A program made the translations under genes and the position numbers. Shown one piece after another: positions 33,841 to 47,238 of a stretch of 64,000 nucleotides of DNA. Position 1 is the stretch's first letter. Every line of letters starts with the position of its first letter. The notes under the pieces are model-generated. The model was not told the DNA's origin. It made no database searches and saw only the letters and a list, made by a program, of their open reading frames with translations. The DNA is from Apoda limacodes (lineage: Eukaryota > Arthropoda > Insecta > Lepidoptera > Limacodidae): contig OX291548.1 in the NCBI GenBank assembly GCA_946406115.1, forward strand, positions 5,940,373-6,004,372. The letters are read 5' to 3'.

Positions 33841-36800
33841 AAATATGTAGTTAGGTAAGTACTTAGGCAATTAAGTCATGTATTGCATCGAAGTAGGCAT
33901 CTATATTAATAAAGGGTTGGACTTTCACCTGCTTACGCTTTGCTAATAGTTTAGGTACTTATCGAATTGCTTAAACTATAGCGGATAAAGGCTGCAGTTC
34001 ACAGAAAGTATTAACATACATACATACTTATCATCTTGACTGTTTTCCAAGGGTGTTGACAGAAACCAAAGACTTCCACTTGATATGATCCTGGCACACT
34101 TATTTTGCTTCATCCACACGCATCAACGCTTTTGTACATTTCTCAATGCTCTTATTTTTTCTACTTTAACAGCATTAATTCTACTTCAGGATGTGTTGAA
34201 ATCAAAACAGTCATAAGCGACTAAACATGCCTTAGCGCCCCATTCAATTGATTTCCTCCTTAAACTCTTCTTTTAACGGTACTCTCTAGTTTTCTACTGA
34301 ATAAACATTCGCGTCATAAAATCTAGTCATTATTACAAGCTTACATGTATAATACAAATTTCATTCTTAAACCTTAAACCCAACTAATTGTCTGAATATA
34401 ACGTTGATTAAAACAAAAGGTCGAATTTTCGTATACGTTTTCATATTACGAACTCCAAATATTCGTAAACTAATTCCAAAGTTAGAAGTGCCTTTATCAT
34501 AGTCGCTGGGTCTGAATTAGGATCATATGTGCTCACTACACCTAATAATCGCACATAAAGAGAAACGTAGAAACGTTTCTAGGGTAACGTTAATGAAGGT
34601 TTTTGTAGTGGGGTTCGGCCGAGGAATTGCGTGTAGAAAATAATAAAGCACATGACCCTATTATGTTGGCACAATATCATTAGTTTTCCTGAGCTTAATA
34701 TTAGTGGTAGTTAAAATGGGTAAAATGCACATAACAATATTTTAAATATATATCTTGGCATTATTAGAAATCATGGTTAAAGAAATTGAAATTAGGATAC
34801 AAAAACGACTGTGGAAGCCAATAACTCGAAAAATGTTCTCCTAGAAAAAGCCAATTAAAAGTATCCTTTAATGTACTTTTAGAATTATACCACTAATAAA
34901 AACTAGCAACGAAGAAACCCCTAATAACGGCACCACTTCACTTGGTACCACAAACAAAGCGTTGCTGTTTAACCAATGATTGGCTTGCATAGAATTAGTA
35001 ATTTGTATACCATCATGATTTAAGTGCCCAGAAAGGGGTTAACCAGTAGCTAAATACACACGTAAATCATAATTTGGAAAGGAATTTCTAAGTAAGTCGA
35101 AATAAAACAGGGGGATGAGGTGCAATAAACTCTTAATAAATAAATGAGTGCACAAAAAACTATCCAAAATTTGTTTTATCCTGATCCCATTACAAAACTG
35201 TGCGGCGGTTCACAAATACAACACTGTCTACGGAACCCAAACGATAAACATCACGAACGAAAAAACATTTCGAGTTTCAATATCCATTTTCAACCTCAAG
35301 AGCGATTATCTAACATTGAAATTACTTTTCCATTACCATAGACATTGATTTGGAATTAGAATCCGTTTATTGAATTCAAAGCGGATTATTAGCGATAAGC
35401 TCTGTAGCCAAGATGACTGAAATCAATAATTTTGAAATAAAGTATTTTTCCACTTTTACTGTGCAGATTGTCGTTATATAGGTCTTTATAACTCTTACCG
35501 TCAATTGTGTAATGAGTTATAAGTTCTAAGTTGTTAATTTTGTGTTCCTTCCCCTCTAAATTAATTACAATAATGCAGATTAATTTAACATTTAACAAAA
35601 CATTTATAACACTTCTAAAGTAACATATCAAAAATATTAAGTTGGAATAAAAGGGTCTGTAAATAGTGTGTTTACATTTGAAAAAAATTTCAATCACTAA
35701 TTCTTACGCCAATTGAAAAAGCTCGACGAACATGCTATTTAATATTTTTTATCACTCATACTCTGAAAGTAGATCATATATTATCTAAAAACGGGTGGGA
35801 AGTAGTAAATGTCGGCCCTAGGGCCGAAAAGTAAGCAGAGAAATTCAGTCACATTGAGCAAAGTTAGTCACCTATACAGACACACTTCGATTATTACTAG
35901 GTATATTCATTCTTAGCTTGGTTGTAGATTTTTTGTTTGTGATGTTATTAAAGATACCTGGCTACACTGGTGGTTATATTCTACCGGAAAACCACGTTAA
36001 AATAATAAGAAAAGTAGAGTGTTTAATTTGGGTAAAAGGCTCATTTTAGCCTCAAACTATTGGCACGATTTTACTAAAAATATCTTGTCGGAATGGGTGC
36101 ATTTCATCCCTTAGTTAACAATTTACTATTTCATTACACTTACTCGAGAACAGAGTCATTACGTGCAGGAAAAGCGAGTGCCAAAACATTTATTACTCCC
36201 ACGGGCTTTTTCTTTGTAAATATTACTTTTCTAAAAGCAAAGCGTACGTTCACAGATCCCCCTGGCGGTAATGACGGGCCTATTCAATCAAGAAGTTAGA
36301 CATATACATGTCTATGTCATGTATAAAATCTGTCCGTTCAAAATATGAACTACGCGCAAACTACTACTACTACAATAAGAGAGCAATTACAACTTTTCAC
36401 TTCAGCCAAAACTTTTAATTCATAAATTCTAGCGCTAGCTAGCGGCGGCGATATTTTCTGTATTTCTATTCCCGCCATTTCAATTGTGTTTTGGTGAATT
36501 TATTCATTTATTCGCTGAATATTTTTATTAATTTACTCGCAAATGTGATGAAAAACATTGTGTGAAACACAGCCAGAACGGAAATTACAAACTTGAGTCA
36601 TTTAAGCTTTTAGACTCAGTAATTTTCCTTACCACACTTAATACAGAATGTGCTATGCAATTGTTAAATGATCATGGCGTTTCTTGAGAAAAGCCAATAG
36701 TATATATATCCAACAGTTAACTGGTATAGGCTGATTAGATTAAAAATTATAGGTGACCAATCTTAGAATTAAAATTTATATAATTAAATAGATTTGGTGA

Positions 36801-37585
36801 AGTTGATCCTTTCGTGTAACTTTATATTTCTCGATAGCTGCAGACACATATTCGTGTTTGTATAGCAGCAGTATGTTTTAAAAAAAGCAATTTTGCTATT
36901 AGGTTAATGGTAACAAATATAAAGTGTCAATCTAGAGTCATTCACTAGTAAATGCTTAAATATGAGAACATGGTTTTTCATGTCTTAGTTTGATTCATCA
37001 ATCCATTAGAGTACATGGATTAGACTCATAGTAAATCACAAGTGTACCCACTAAAACTATAATATAACTAGCAAATTAACTTTTAATGCAGCTGTAATTC
37101 TGTTGCTTTTAAAGTTGCAAAAATAAACTGAGTTTCAGATAAAATTACTCCAGAATTTTATTTATGGCTCAATTTTTGAGTAGCAGAGCCATAACTGGAC
37201 CAAATAAAATATGACTACAGACTGCAGGAATGCTCCACGGAACACTAAACTACCTGGATGTAATAATCTGACTGTTTTATTGGCATGACATGCCACTTGT
37301 CATATTTTGGAACGCATATTGAAAATACAAGAATATTTGGAAAGAATTATATTGAAGTAATGTATTATTTACAAAATGAATTAATATTTGTATGTTATGT
37401 ATGATTAAAAAGCCAGTATTGGCGGTTTTACGTGCCCTTCAAAACATAGATAACTATCGGGCCACCTATCTAGGTAGTAACCACGCGTGGCTTTGCTTAA
37501 CTTCTTATATCATTTTCGATAGACGAACACTGGACTGGACGAAAACTTTGACAGCCAAAGCCACTAGCTCGACCAAGTTCGCTAT
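33841..37585. other. Long stretch without recognised features
   Basis: Open frames at 35144-35348, 35389-35697, 36093-36299 and 37392-37595 have no recognisable motif. A short perfect palindrome (TCGGCCCTAGGGCCGA, 35813-35828) and a GC-richer patch near 36430-36460 stand out but do not define an element. Confidence 0.4.
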
Positions 37586-37589
37586 TCCA

Positions 37590-37690
37590 CACTAATCCAG
37601 CGTGGTGGACTGTGGCCTAAACCTCCTTCTTTGAGAAGAAGCATGTGCTCTAACACTGGAACATATAACTGCTGAGACGATGATAGCGGA
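37590..37690 (+). mobile_element. RTE-type LINE 3' end, decayed
   Basis: CCAGCGTGGTGGACTGTGGC, CTAAACCTCCTTC, then GCATGTGCTCTAACACTGGA matches, with drift, the lepidopteran RTE tail seen inverted at 26695-26895. Confidence 0.5.
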
Positions 37691-37739
37691 CGTAATAGCG
37701 GAATTATATACACAATTGTACGTAAATTAATTACTAAAA

Positions 37740-37835
37740 TCGTCGCTGATTGTGTTGTGCCATGGACTTTAAATTTTAATGATGGGGGTTCGATTCTCGG
37801 TTGTATGCAAGTATTATTATTTTTTTAAATTTCGT
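37740..37835 (+). mobile_element. Possible tRNA-derived SINE, decayed
   Basis: GGGGGTTCGATTCTCGG at 37785-37801 fits a B box and is followed by a T-run; the A box is not convincing. Confidence 0.3.
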
Positions 37836-38433
37836 TATGATTAAAAACTATTTTGGTATTTCTTATACATTGCTGAGTTTTTAAGGGCTAAAGTTTAGAG
37901 TACAAAACAGAAATGTTTCAAAGACCATTATGTGGTCTATCACGGTCTGTGTCAGTTCCTGTTAGTTGAGATGAGCTAGCATCAGAATTAAAATCGCTGC
38001 AGCACTTTGAGAGCAGTACAACGTCTATCGGGCCTGCTAGTTATTTTATAAAACCCAAATTCAAATGCAAAATTAAATATACAGTTCTTTCTCATTAATG
38101 AAAAAAATACGTAGCGAAAAATTTCTTATGTAGTTATTATCTTCTATATTGCATTTGGCTAAAATTTTATTAGCCTAGCAGTTTTCTTTATAGCCATGTC
38201 GTTTAGTATTTCGTACACGGCCCACGTAGATGCACTACCAACGGTTGAAGGCAAATAAATTCTACGGTTTGCGGTTGGAAAGCTTCCAGAGCTGCGTTGC
38301 TTCGGTTTTTGTCAGATTTGTACACACGACTTCTAAAATCAACAATTTCGGGGTTTGTTTTAGCAAGGTTTTATTTGCCTTTTTTGATTGAGTTGCATTT
38401 TTAAAATCATTTTTATTTTACGCATCGTCGTCG

Positions 38434-38470
38434 TGTGTGTGGGTGTGTGTGTGTGTGTGTGTGTGTGTGT
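38434..38470. repeat. (GT)n microsatellite
   Basis: About 18 GT units with one GG interruption. Confidence 0.95.
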
Positions 38471-38779
38471 TCTTGGATCTGAAAAGACTGTGAGCAAAAT
38501 CGGTCGAGGTCTGTTTTTATCGCTAAAAAACTGTTTTTTTTAAAGACGCAATAATAATCTTCATGTATGTATTCTCAATTATAAAGTAAATATTTTAAAG
38601 AGAAGTTCGTTCGGTACTTGGCCACCGTACTATTTTTTTATTATTATTGGCAAGGCCTTTATAGAATCTGTAACGTAACATCTTGTGTTTTTAATCAGTA
38701 AAGTGCTAAAGAGTAAATAACAAACCAAGATACATTGAAATATACTATGATGGATTCAATATACCATACTGTACTCGTT

Positions 38780-38935
38780 TTTAGGGTTCCATAGCCAAAC
38801 AACAAAATCGTCACGTCCATTCGTCCGTTCGTATGTCGCAGCCTTATAACTCCGCCGTCACTGCATCGATTTTAATGAAATGTTACAGACAGGTGTCATG
38901 AGTAAACCGCCATTATTATTATATTTATATATTAT
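38780..38935 (+). repeat. 'GGTTCCGTA' repeat, 5' part only
   Basis: TTTTTAGGGTTCCATAGCC, CATTCGTCCGTTCGTATGTC and CATCGATTTTAATGAAATG; breaks off near 38935. Confidence 0.6.
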
Positions 38936-38939
38936 CAAT

Positions 38940-40094
38940 ATATTATAATTATTTATTATCAATATATTTATATAATTTGTATTTCTGTATATACATATAT
39001 TAATATAATTTATAATGAAATCGAGATTTTTTTAATATAGGTATACATAGGTACATACTCCAAATATTGTACAGAGATATATTTTTTCATTCGCGCACCA
39101 CTTTCTGTAGAATGTAGATTGTCGATGGATAGGTCTGAATGCATTTGAAGTCTTTAGGTAACTAACTAACGAAGTTCTAATACTACAAATAAAACTGATT
39201 TTATTTCTGCTAAGATTAGATTACATCCTATTTGTTTTAATAACAATAGCAGTACACATTGCAGTTTCCTAAATATTTGATTTCTTTATTGTGGGTAAAC
39301 AAAATGGTGTCTGAAGTGTAAGCATTAATAAATTGGCTATTTGGCGCCATTGCACTCGTGTACAATAAGAAAAAGGTTTTTCGATTTATGCCTCAATTCT
39401 CGGTGCTATCATAACATTTCCAGGGCGGCAATTCCGAACCCAATATCATTTATATAGTCTCCCTAATCTTGCATTGTATTGATGTAAAAAGGTTACATCC
39501 AACTTATAATATATTTTTTTTATTTATAATAATTTCTATTACAAAGATATATTAATTTTAAAGGCAGAAAAACTTTTTGCCTATTTACTGTCAAAAGTCA
39601 ATTATGTGTTTTTTGTACTTATTTATATTTTTTTGTATGTACAGTATGGGGCTGCTAATGACGCACTTTCCTCAACTCTTTTGTTTCTTGAAATACACGT
39701 GTAACCTTAAGTTTTGGCTTAAAACTGACTTACATGAGCTTCCGTCTTGTGTCTTTGGATTACGTACGAAGATCAAACGGCACTCACTTTGTTTTATGTA
39801 GAACCAGAATTAATTGGTTCCTTGGGTCATACTGACACGAATTGAATTTAATTCGTAATGATCAACATAATTTACATTGACTTAATGACAGTTATTAATC
39901 ATGCATTTACTATGTAGGTATTCTTATTATAAAATAATAATTATGTTTCTTTATTTAAAAAAAAATTAAGATTTTTCTATCTTGGGTTCGTTGCGGCAAT
40001 AATACCTGTTTATGAAAAAAATATAGTCTCTTTATACATGCATAAAATCCCATTAAGTCGTTAGGCCATTGCAAACGTAATAACATGTACACTA
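38940..40094. other. AT-rich, no gene
   Basis: Several (ATT)/(TAA) rich patches. Open frame 39577-39801 has no motif. Confidence 0.45.
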
Positions 40095-40355
40095 GGTATT
40101 ATCAGACATAGCACAGAATAAGCAAGCTGAGATGGCAATGGGCAGGTAATATTTGTCGCAGAAGTGATGGCCGTTGAAGTAGATGAGTCTGAGAGAAAAC
40201 CATGGATTTGTAAGCGCAGTGTGGGTTATCCTCCAGCCTGGTGGACCGATGACCTAAGAAATACCTATAAGTGTGTGGATGAAAAGACGGAGAACCGGGT
40301 GTGGTGGCGTTCATTAGAAAGGCCTATCCAGCAGACGGTAATAGGCTGATTGATA
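40095..40355 (+). pseudogene. RTE-type ORF2 C-terminus
   Basis: The frame from 40164 reads KPWICKRSVGYPPAWWTDDL, then CVDEKTENRVWWRSLERPIQ and a stop at 40347. This is the conserved C-terminal tail of RTE-clade LINEs (pattern RxGRPPxRWxDD ... DRxxWRSLxEAYVQ). Upstream, a GQVIFVA segment matches the preceding GHI block. No RT domain and no start, so it is a 3' fragment. Confidence 0.7.
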
Positions 40356-40611
40356 AGCTACTTGGTGTTAAGGTTTCACCCACAAATAAAAGCCAACAGC
40401 AATTTAACAAGTACAGGACGTGCAAGCGACAATTTAAAATCCAGCTGTTCTGCCAATTATTATAATACCTAATTGAATACGTGTTTAACTATTTTTGGTA
40501 AAAAATGGAGAAACAAACAAACTCACAAACCTTTTTTCTTTCTTATATTAGTATAATAGCCGATATGATTGAAACTGTTTATAAGTTTGTCAATGTTTGC
40601 TTTCATAATTC

Positions 40612-40671
40612 CGAAGCCAGAGTGCAAAAACGAAACCCGTATAATTTAGTCATGTCTGTCCGTCCGTCAAA
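40612..40671. repeat. 'GGTTCCGTA'-type repeat, left half split by a LINE
   Basis: CAGAGTGCAAAAACGAAACC and TCATGTCTGTCCGTCCGTC precede the LINE tail; the repeat appears to resume at about 43945 with TTGTCCGTATGTCGACA. The LINE at 40672-43925 therefore seems to sit inside it. Confidence 0.55.
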
Positions 40672-40965
40672 GTCAAAGTCAAAATGGTTTATTCAAATAA
40701 GGATTTTACAATCACTTTTGAATCGTCAAAGTTATAAAATATTATTTTTTGAACCCTCCCACCTTCCCGCCGGTTCACAATGTTGTTGATTTCTACCGAG
40801 AAGAATCTGGCAAGAAACTCGATAGTTACTTTTTTAAAAACACTATCAATAATACACATAAACTAAAATACAATTAATCTTTTAAATAAAAAATTTTTAG
40901 TCGTACAATTTTATGTTATTTCCATTTTAATTTGGTTTACCTATGCATCCTGTAATCGAGCATCA

Positions 40966-41970
40966 TCAGTCCCAAGGATTTTTATCATTTACATAGTCTG
41001 AAATATTGTAGTATGCCTTTTTACAAAGTACCTGCTTGATAAAAGATTTAAATTTACTTATTGATAGATTTTGAATTTTATTGGGAACTTTGTTGTAAAA
41101 GTGTATACATTGCCCCATAAAAGAGTTACTTATTTTGTGTAGACGTGTATCATGCACCAACAGCTTATTTTTACTTCTAGTATTTACTTTGTGAACGTCA
41201 CTTTTCTTGCTGAAACTATTGATATTTTTATGTACATATAAAAGATTTTCATATATGTACTGCGACACTAAAGTTAAAATTTTTACTTCCCTAAACCTAT
41301 CCCTCAGAGATATCCTAGATCCTAATTTATAAATAGCACGAATTACCCTTTTTTGTAACAAAATTATTGTATTTACATCAGCAGCGCTACCCCACAATAG
41401 GATACCATATGTCATTAAACTATGGAAATAGCTAAAATATACTATTTTTGCAGTGTCGACATCGGTCAATTGTCTTATTTTCTTGATCGCATACACAGCA
41501 GAGCTAAGTTTTTTGGCTAGGTTATGAATATGAGGACCCCATTGAAGTTTGGAGTCCAGCGTTATGCCAAGAAAGACTGTTGAATTAACAAGTTCTAATT
41601 GCTCGCCATTAATATTAATACATGTCTGTCTCTGACTAACATTTGGTAATGTAAATTTAACACATTTGGTTTTTTTTTCATTAAGTAACAAATTATTAGC
41701 GTTAAACCAATTTACAATTTTAGAAAGGGCATCATTTAATTCATTATAACATGTCTGTCGTCTCTTAACTTTAAAAAGCAAAGAGGTGTCATCAGCAAAT
41801 AAGAGAATGTCATGGTTTTTTACATTATATGGGAGATCGTTAATGTAAATAAGAAATAGAAAAGGACCTAAAATTGAGCCCTGAGGGACTCCTATAGTGA
41901 CTGCTGATCCCGGAGATCTTTCACCGTTGTCATCTATTTTCTGTACTCTCCTACTCATATAGGATGTCAA
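40966..41970 (-). pseudogene. LINE ORF2, RT palm to C-terminus
   Basis: Continues the polymerase domain: VTIGVPQGSILGPFLFLIYI (motif B), HDILLFADDTSLLFK (motif C with the catalytic FADD), NANNLLLNEKKTKCVKF, FLGITLDSKLQW, then the C-terminal region SLMTYGILLWGSAADV, QKRVIRAIYKLGSRISLRDR and a basic tail ending NDKNPWD. The C-terminus is complete. The start MTSYMSRR is not a real start: the frame is the continuation of 41967-43847 after a frame-breaking deletion. There are no other stops in 334 codons. Confidence 0.9.
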
Positions 41971-43847
41971 AAGGTCGAGAGCTTTGCCTCTAATACCATA
42001 GTGATGTAGCTTTCTGATGATATTTTTATGTTGAACACAGTCTTAGATAAATCACAAAACGCTCCAAGGGCGTCATGCGAATCCTCCCAGGCGTTATATA
42101 TATTTTTTAATAGTGCCACTCCTGCATCGGTTGTGGAACGGCCTTTCATAAAGCCAAACTGTTTACTACTAAGTAGCTCATTAATACAGAAATGGCTTAA
42201 CATTTGACAAAGTATGATTTTTTCAAAAACTTTACTGAGTATAGGTAGTATTGAAATAGGCCGAAAATTATTAGGATCTGTTGAACTACCTGATTTAAAA
42301 AGAGGTATAACTTTGCTAAGTTTCATCTCATTAGGAAACACACCACTATCAACACAACTATTAAATATAATGGCTAAGGGTTGTGCTATAACATGAATAA
42401 TTGAATTTATAGTTTTTACAGAAAGTCCCCAAAGGTCTGTGGTGTTTTTAATTTCTAATGTTTTAAATGTATTAATGATATCTGTAGGACTAATGTTTTT
42501 AAATACAAAGGGAACGTTACATTCAGGAACACTAGCTTTTAATAATTTTTCTGCTAAGATTGGACTTGAGTTTAGATGTTCAGTTGTTTTGAATGGGATA
42601 TTCCTAAAAAACTGTTCAAAGGCAACTGCTACCTCAGAATTTGTTTTAAAACTAGCATCATCTACAATCAACTCAAAGTCCTGACAAGAATTCCTAGCTT
42701 TACCAGTTTCATTATTTATTATGTTCCATGTAGTTTTTATTTTATTTGTTGAATTTTTTACTTTATGTCTGAGGTGAATTGCTTTTGCAACAAGACAGAC
42801 CTTTTTAAAGGTTTTTGAGTATTTTTTCAAATATTCCCTAAATATTTGGCTATTATTATATGTTTTTTCTTTATATAATTCATACAGTTTACGCCTACTT
42901 TTATGAATACCTGGGGTAGCCCATTCACTAAAACTAAAGCGACTGGAAATAAGTTTCTTTTTTGCAGTAAATATTTTATTATACTCCGTAGTAATAGTGT
43001 GAAGAACAGTATTGTACATATCATTTGGGTTGCCATTATAAAGCAAATCTGGAAGTTTATGCATTAAGTTAGATTTAAATGATTCAACCCGTTTAGTTGT
43101 TATTGGTATAAATTTAATTTCCTTTTTAGTAATACTATTCTTTCTTTCTAAAACCACTAACTGTCCACAATGATCTGACTCTAGATTGCTTATAATTGAT
43201 TTTTGAATTGGTTTTATGTCAGTAAATATATTGTCGATGCAAGTGGCACTGGATACAGCAATTCTAGTTGGTTCACAAAACAAATTATTTAAATTAAAAG
43301 ACTGAAATAAGGCAAGCAATCTGGTGCTTAATGAGCTATTTTCCAAAATGTTTATATTGAAGTCTCCACAAACAATGATTTGTTTATTGGAATTGCTGAT
43401 TTTATTCAGCACTTCTTCCATAACTAATTCAAAATTATCATAAATTGCACAAGGCGGCTTGTATACACTCACAACAATGAGATGCTCAACTTCTATACAG
43501 GACAGCTCGGCAGTTCGCTCAACTGAGAGGCTCACAATGTCTTTACGTTCCTTAAACTTTAGCTGTTTATTAACTAAAATTAAAGAGCCACCATGGATAG
43601 CATTTACTCGGCTGAACGAACTTCCCACCTGGTGATTAGTGAAATTGAACATCAACTGATGGCTGCGTAGCCAGTGTTCAGTGATACATAAAATGTCAAT
43701 CTTTTGGCAGTTTATGAACAATTCAATTTCTAATTCTTTTTGAGACATTCCTTGTATATTCTGATGCACCAGGTTCAATGGAATATTATTTTTAGTATGA
43801 CAAAGTTTATTTTTTTGTTTCTGTTTGCATAAAACTTGAGTAGACAT
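41967..43847 (-). pseudogene. LINE ORF2, endonuclease and RT fingers
   Basis: Apurinic-type endonuclease followed by the first part of a reverse transcriptase. Endonuclease blocks: LNLVHQNIQGM (residues ~24-34), DILCITEHWLR (~51), VVSVYKPPC, IIVCGDFNINIL, CIDNIFTD, and LESDHCGQLVV (SDH, ~225), all catalytic residues present. RT blocks: LSKVIPLFKSGS, DPNNFRPISILPILSKVFEK, SKQFGFMKGRSTTDAGVALL and LGAFCDLSK. Right after DLSK, in motif A, about 8 nt are missing (near 42042), which removes the AFD part and shifts the frame; the protein runs out of frame to a stop at 41967. Combined with 40966-41970 the length (about 960 codons) fits a full CR1-type ORF2. Confidence 0.9.
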
Positions 43848-43925
43848 AGATTGTTTAATATTATCATTATTAATGTTGAAATTATATAATATGCCAAAGT
43901 GGTCCTTTGTTGTCTGAAAATTTAA

Positions 43926-44060
43926 TTTAAATTATTACATGTCAAACAACATGTTGTCCGTATGTCGACAACTCCACTGTCTTTGCATCAACTCTGATGA
44001 TTGTTACCGGATAGTGTCTAATGTGAACACAGTTAGTACTAATAAAGCAAATAAATAAAA
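43926..44060. repeat. Right half of the split 'GGTTCCGTA'-type repeat
   Basis: TTGTCCGTATGTCGACAACT, CATCAACTCTGATGATTGTT and GTGTCTAATGTGAACAC follow the LINE's 5' end. Confidence 0.5.
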
Positions 44061-45359
44061 AAAGTGTTTCTTTTACGCACCCATTTTTTTGGGATGTATA
44101 ATTTTAAGGTTCTACTGGTTTTTTTCTTAAATGTGTATATTTTGCAAGTTGTTCGTTTTTAAAGATAAAAAATTGTGTTGCCCTCTTACTTTTAAAACAC
44201 GTGTTCTAATAAAATGAAAAAGCTTTATAGATACTTTAAATGAAAATAGCTTAACAAAATGTTTTTCAAATTTCTCCTTAATAACAGTAATTCTACGGAA
44301 CTCTAATCTCATGCAAGTACTTGGTCGTTTTTTAAGTGACGCTTAAATTATAGAGTAATAAAGTAATAAATGTCTTTTAAAAAACGAATCCGATTGTCGA
44401 GTTTATTTAATATTCATCAACTCAACAGCGCACACAAAAATGTTAAAAGATGCATTCAAATCCGCTTAGTAGTTTCTCGCTCAGAAACAACACATACAAC
44501 AAACGATTTATTGTTTTAAGGATAAACGCCGTCGATTGTTTTTCATACAAACTTGATTTGTCATAATCTTCGAAGTTCCATGAATCACACTCTGTATTTT
44601 GATTTAAAAATAGAACAAAACATTAAGTGCTTGCACTTTTTTGTTTTATGAGATGCTAAGTTAAGCCATTGTTTTCAATATTTTTTTGAAGTCGCAAGAA
44701 ATTTCGGCACCTTTGCAAAAATATTAAAAAAATAATGGCTTATTATTATTTTTAATGTTATGTATAATGTATGTATTATTATTAATACACCTATTCTCGA
44801 CCTAGAAACCAAATTGACAAATTATGGAGTAATTATTTTCCAGACGCATTAGTAATTTTACAACGCACATATATATGCGTCATATACGTTGTATACGTAT
44901 ACTGTCAATAAATCAGAAAAGGATGTAAATTGACGAAAACCAAAGATTTGTTTAACAAAATAATGCAATATTTTTTTTCCCCTGAGACAACATAATATTT
45001 TATATTGCAGACTATAATTCTACACATCTGACAAAGCAAAGAAATTACATCTCACAAGAAACCGTTTTTGCCACCAAAAATAAAATTACATCTGTTGAAG
45101 CAACAACAAAGATTGCTCATGACAAGTTAAGTCCAGTAGGTCCAAGTTAAAAGAGTTCGCTACGTTAGTTTTACTATAAAGATCGTTAAAATATCAACAT
45201 TTTTGTAGAATCAAACATAAATGCTGTTTATTGTATTCGTCCTGTTCACTTTACAGAAAAATCTTCAAATCAATTCACGTTTTAAAATTAAATATATATA
45301 TGTATCAAAAAATGTATTAATTAGTATGTCACAAATTCTCTATAAACATTCCTTTACCT
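44061..45359. other. No recognisable feature
   Basis: AT-rich; reverse open frame 44127-44312 has no motif. Confidence 0.45.
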
Positions 45360-45560
45360 TTTACTAGCTTATTTCCGCGACTTTGACCGCGGGGAAGTTT
45401 CAGAAATGATTTCCAAAAATGGTAGTATAATTCTATTTTAATTTTTAACCTTAAGGCCAGATTTAATCCAATTAACTTTGAAAACGACGGATTCTCACAT
45501 AATATTCCAACCCCCCTTTTACCCCTTTAGGGGATAAATTTTGCAAAATACGTTCTTAAT
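45360..45560 (-). repeat. 'CGCGG...AAGCTAGT' dispersed repeat end
   Basis: Plus strand starts TTTTACTAGCTTATTTCCGC and GACCGCGGGGAAG and continues to CCCCTTTAGGGGATAAATTT. The reverse reads as the usual CGCGG..GCTAGTA end of lepidopteran dispersed repeats. Confidence 0.5.
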
Positions 45561-46988
45561 GTTCGCTTAGGTTAGAGCAAAAATGTCTCGGCAAAATTGA
45601 AAAAAAACACTTTGTCTTAAACATGCTACAATATGCGACCATATTTTGCAGAAGATTCTTTAGGATAAATCGTTCTTGCAGTACAGTATCAGAGAGCGGC
45701 TCGCAATGTTTTAGCCGGCCGCTCGAGCGGTCGAATATATAATTTGAAAATGGAACGAGCTTTTTTAAACCTGAAAATTGATAACTAAAGACATCAAGCT
45801 CATCAAGTTTTACTTAAATTTCAGACTGCCACAACAAAAAGAATGCGCAATTAAATTAATTAAAAAAAATCGACGTTTGAACTGCAAATTGGCGGCAAAC
45901 TTGCCTAAACTGTTTTTATTATTGTCAATACCGTTGCCTATATAATTATTATTCTAAATTAACATGTACGTTATTATGTTATTGTTTTAATTTACATGAA
46001 AACGGTAGGATTATATTCTCTTTGTATGCACGCATGTTTGAGAAAAGAATTATACAAGCCGTGGCCACAACTGAGCATAACCGGACTATGTGATACTCAC
46101 GTTCGCCCGTTATGCTGCAATTGCGGGCCGCGGCAGTAATGTACTATATTTTGCATTCTACGAGATGATTTTCTAAAAATTGTAAAACACATCGACCTAA
46201 GGGCCAAGTACCCATTTCTCTCCATTACGGTATAAGTTTGTCATAATCCGTTCTGTGCTCGCCTACGTCATAACAGGAACCACTGTGCTCATTTTCAAGT
46301 CTCTAGACATAACAATACCGAAATTCTAATTCAAATTATTCTCCTATTTGCTTTAACATTCAACTTAAAGGCTAAATACCATGATATATCTTATATTATT
46401 TATATTATATTATATATGTTAGCCAAGCAATAACTGCGATCCCCTGCTGTCTGCACAGCGAATACTCAAAAGCTTTGGAAACTTAACTTACCGCCAATAA
46501 CACAACACTCCCAATGTTAAAGTTATTTAGCCGCTGTCTACTGTAAGAAAGAAGTACATCCCCAGTTCGAGCTGCTCATTCAATAAAGTACTCAGCGTTT
46601 TACAAAAAAAAGTTAATGCATGTTTTAGACAGAACTAACACAGTACTTTCCACTGGTCGACATTTTTATTTTGGGCCCAATATCCAAACAAATTAGGTTG
46701 GTATGATTATAATATAATATATATTTTTTTATTGTTATAATATTACTATAAATAATTAAACATTAACGCAACAGCACAGTGATTGGCCCATACCACCTAC
46801 TTTACTCAAAATTATTGTCTAAGAAAGTAAAACTTGGCAATGTGCGCCAGTAATATTGTGAAACTCGACTGGGTATTCGTTAAGTTTAGTTAGAAACTAT
46901 TCTTATCTGCTACTTTGCCCAAGAATTATTATAAAGTTGCAGCTTTTAAAGTTATTAATTGCAAGCTTACCCTATAAAAAAGACTATT
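45561..46988. other. No gene seen
   Basis: AT-rich with one GC patch at 45700-45735 (TTTTAGCCGGCCGCTCGAGC). No ORF or RNA gene supported. Confidence 0.45.
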
Positions 46989-47063
46989 ATTGATGATTAA
47001 ACGAACTTACCTGTAAGTGAAGTTCTATCGCAATTATATGAGTACGTTTCATTCGAAGATATA
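46989..47063. repeat. DIRS 3'-terminal segment (complement of ICR part 1)
   Basis: 75 bp perfectly inverted at 47239-47313. Starts ATTGATGATTAAACGAAC at the element edge. Confidence 0.9.
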
Positions 47064-47180
47064 ATAAACACATGTAGTACTTCCATTGTACTCGCAACTT
47101 CGCACTTATTTAATTTTGTGGGTATTTTGAAAATACCACCCATTTGCTCTAGCGTCGCCATTACCGATAGTTTCATTCTT
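47043..47180. repeat. DIRS inverted terminal repeat, left
   Basis: From TACGTTTCATTC to ATAGTTTCATTCTT; inverted at 51826-51966 with a few differences. Shared core includes CGCACTTATTTAATTTTGTG. Confidence 0.9.
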
Positions 47181-47238
47181 TAGAGAAGGTACAAAAATTT
47201 TCAGGTTAAGATGGGCATTGGGATGGGCGGGGATACAA

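Larger units (their letters stand above)
40672..43925 (-). mobile_element. Near-complete CR1/Jockey-group LINE
   Basis: Minus-strand element with a 3' simple tail of GACTTT units (40665-40681 on plus as CAAAGTCAAAGTCAAAA), a 3' UTR (40682-40965), then ORF2 in two frames (40966-41970 and 41967-43847). ORF1 and the 5' UTR are absent, so it is 5'-truncated shortly upstream of the endonuclease. ORF2 is intact except for one small deletion, so the insertion is fairly young. It lies inside an older dispersed repeat. Confidence 0.85.

Noticed and set aside
40950..40975. CTGATGA on the minus strand (LINE 3' UTR) as a hammerhead
   Set aside because: No stem II or GAAA in the required position.
42214..42684. 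Plus-strand frames inside the minus-strand LINE
   Set aside because: They lie opposite the conserved RT and endonuclease coding frame and have no motifs.
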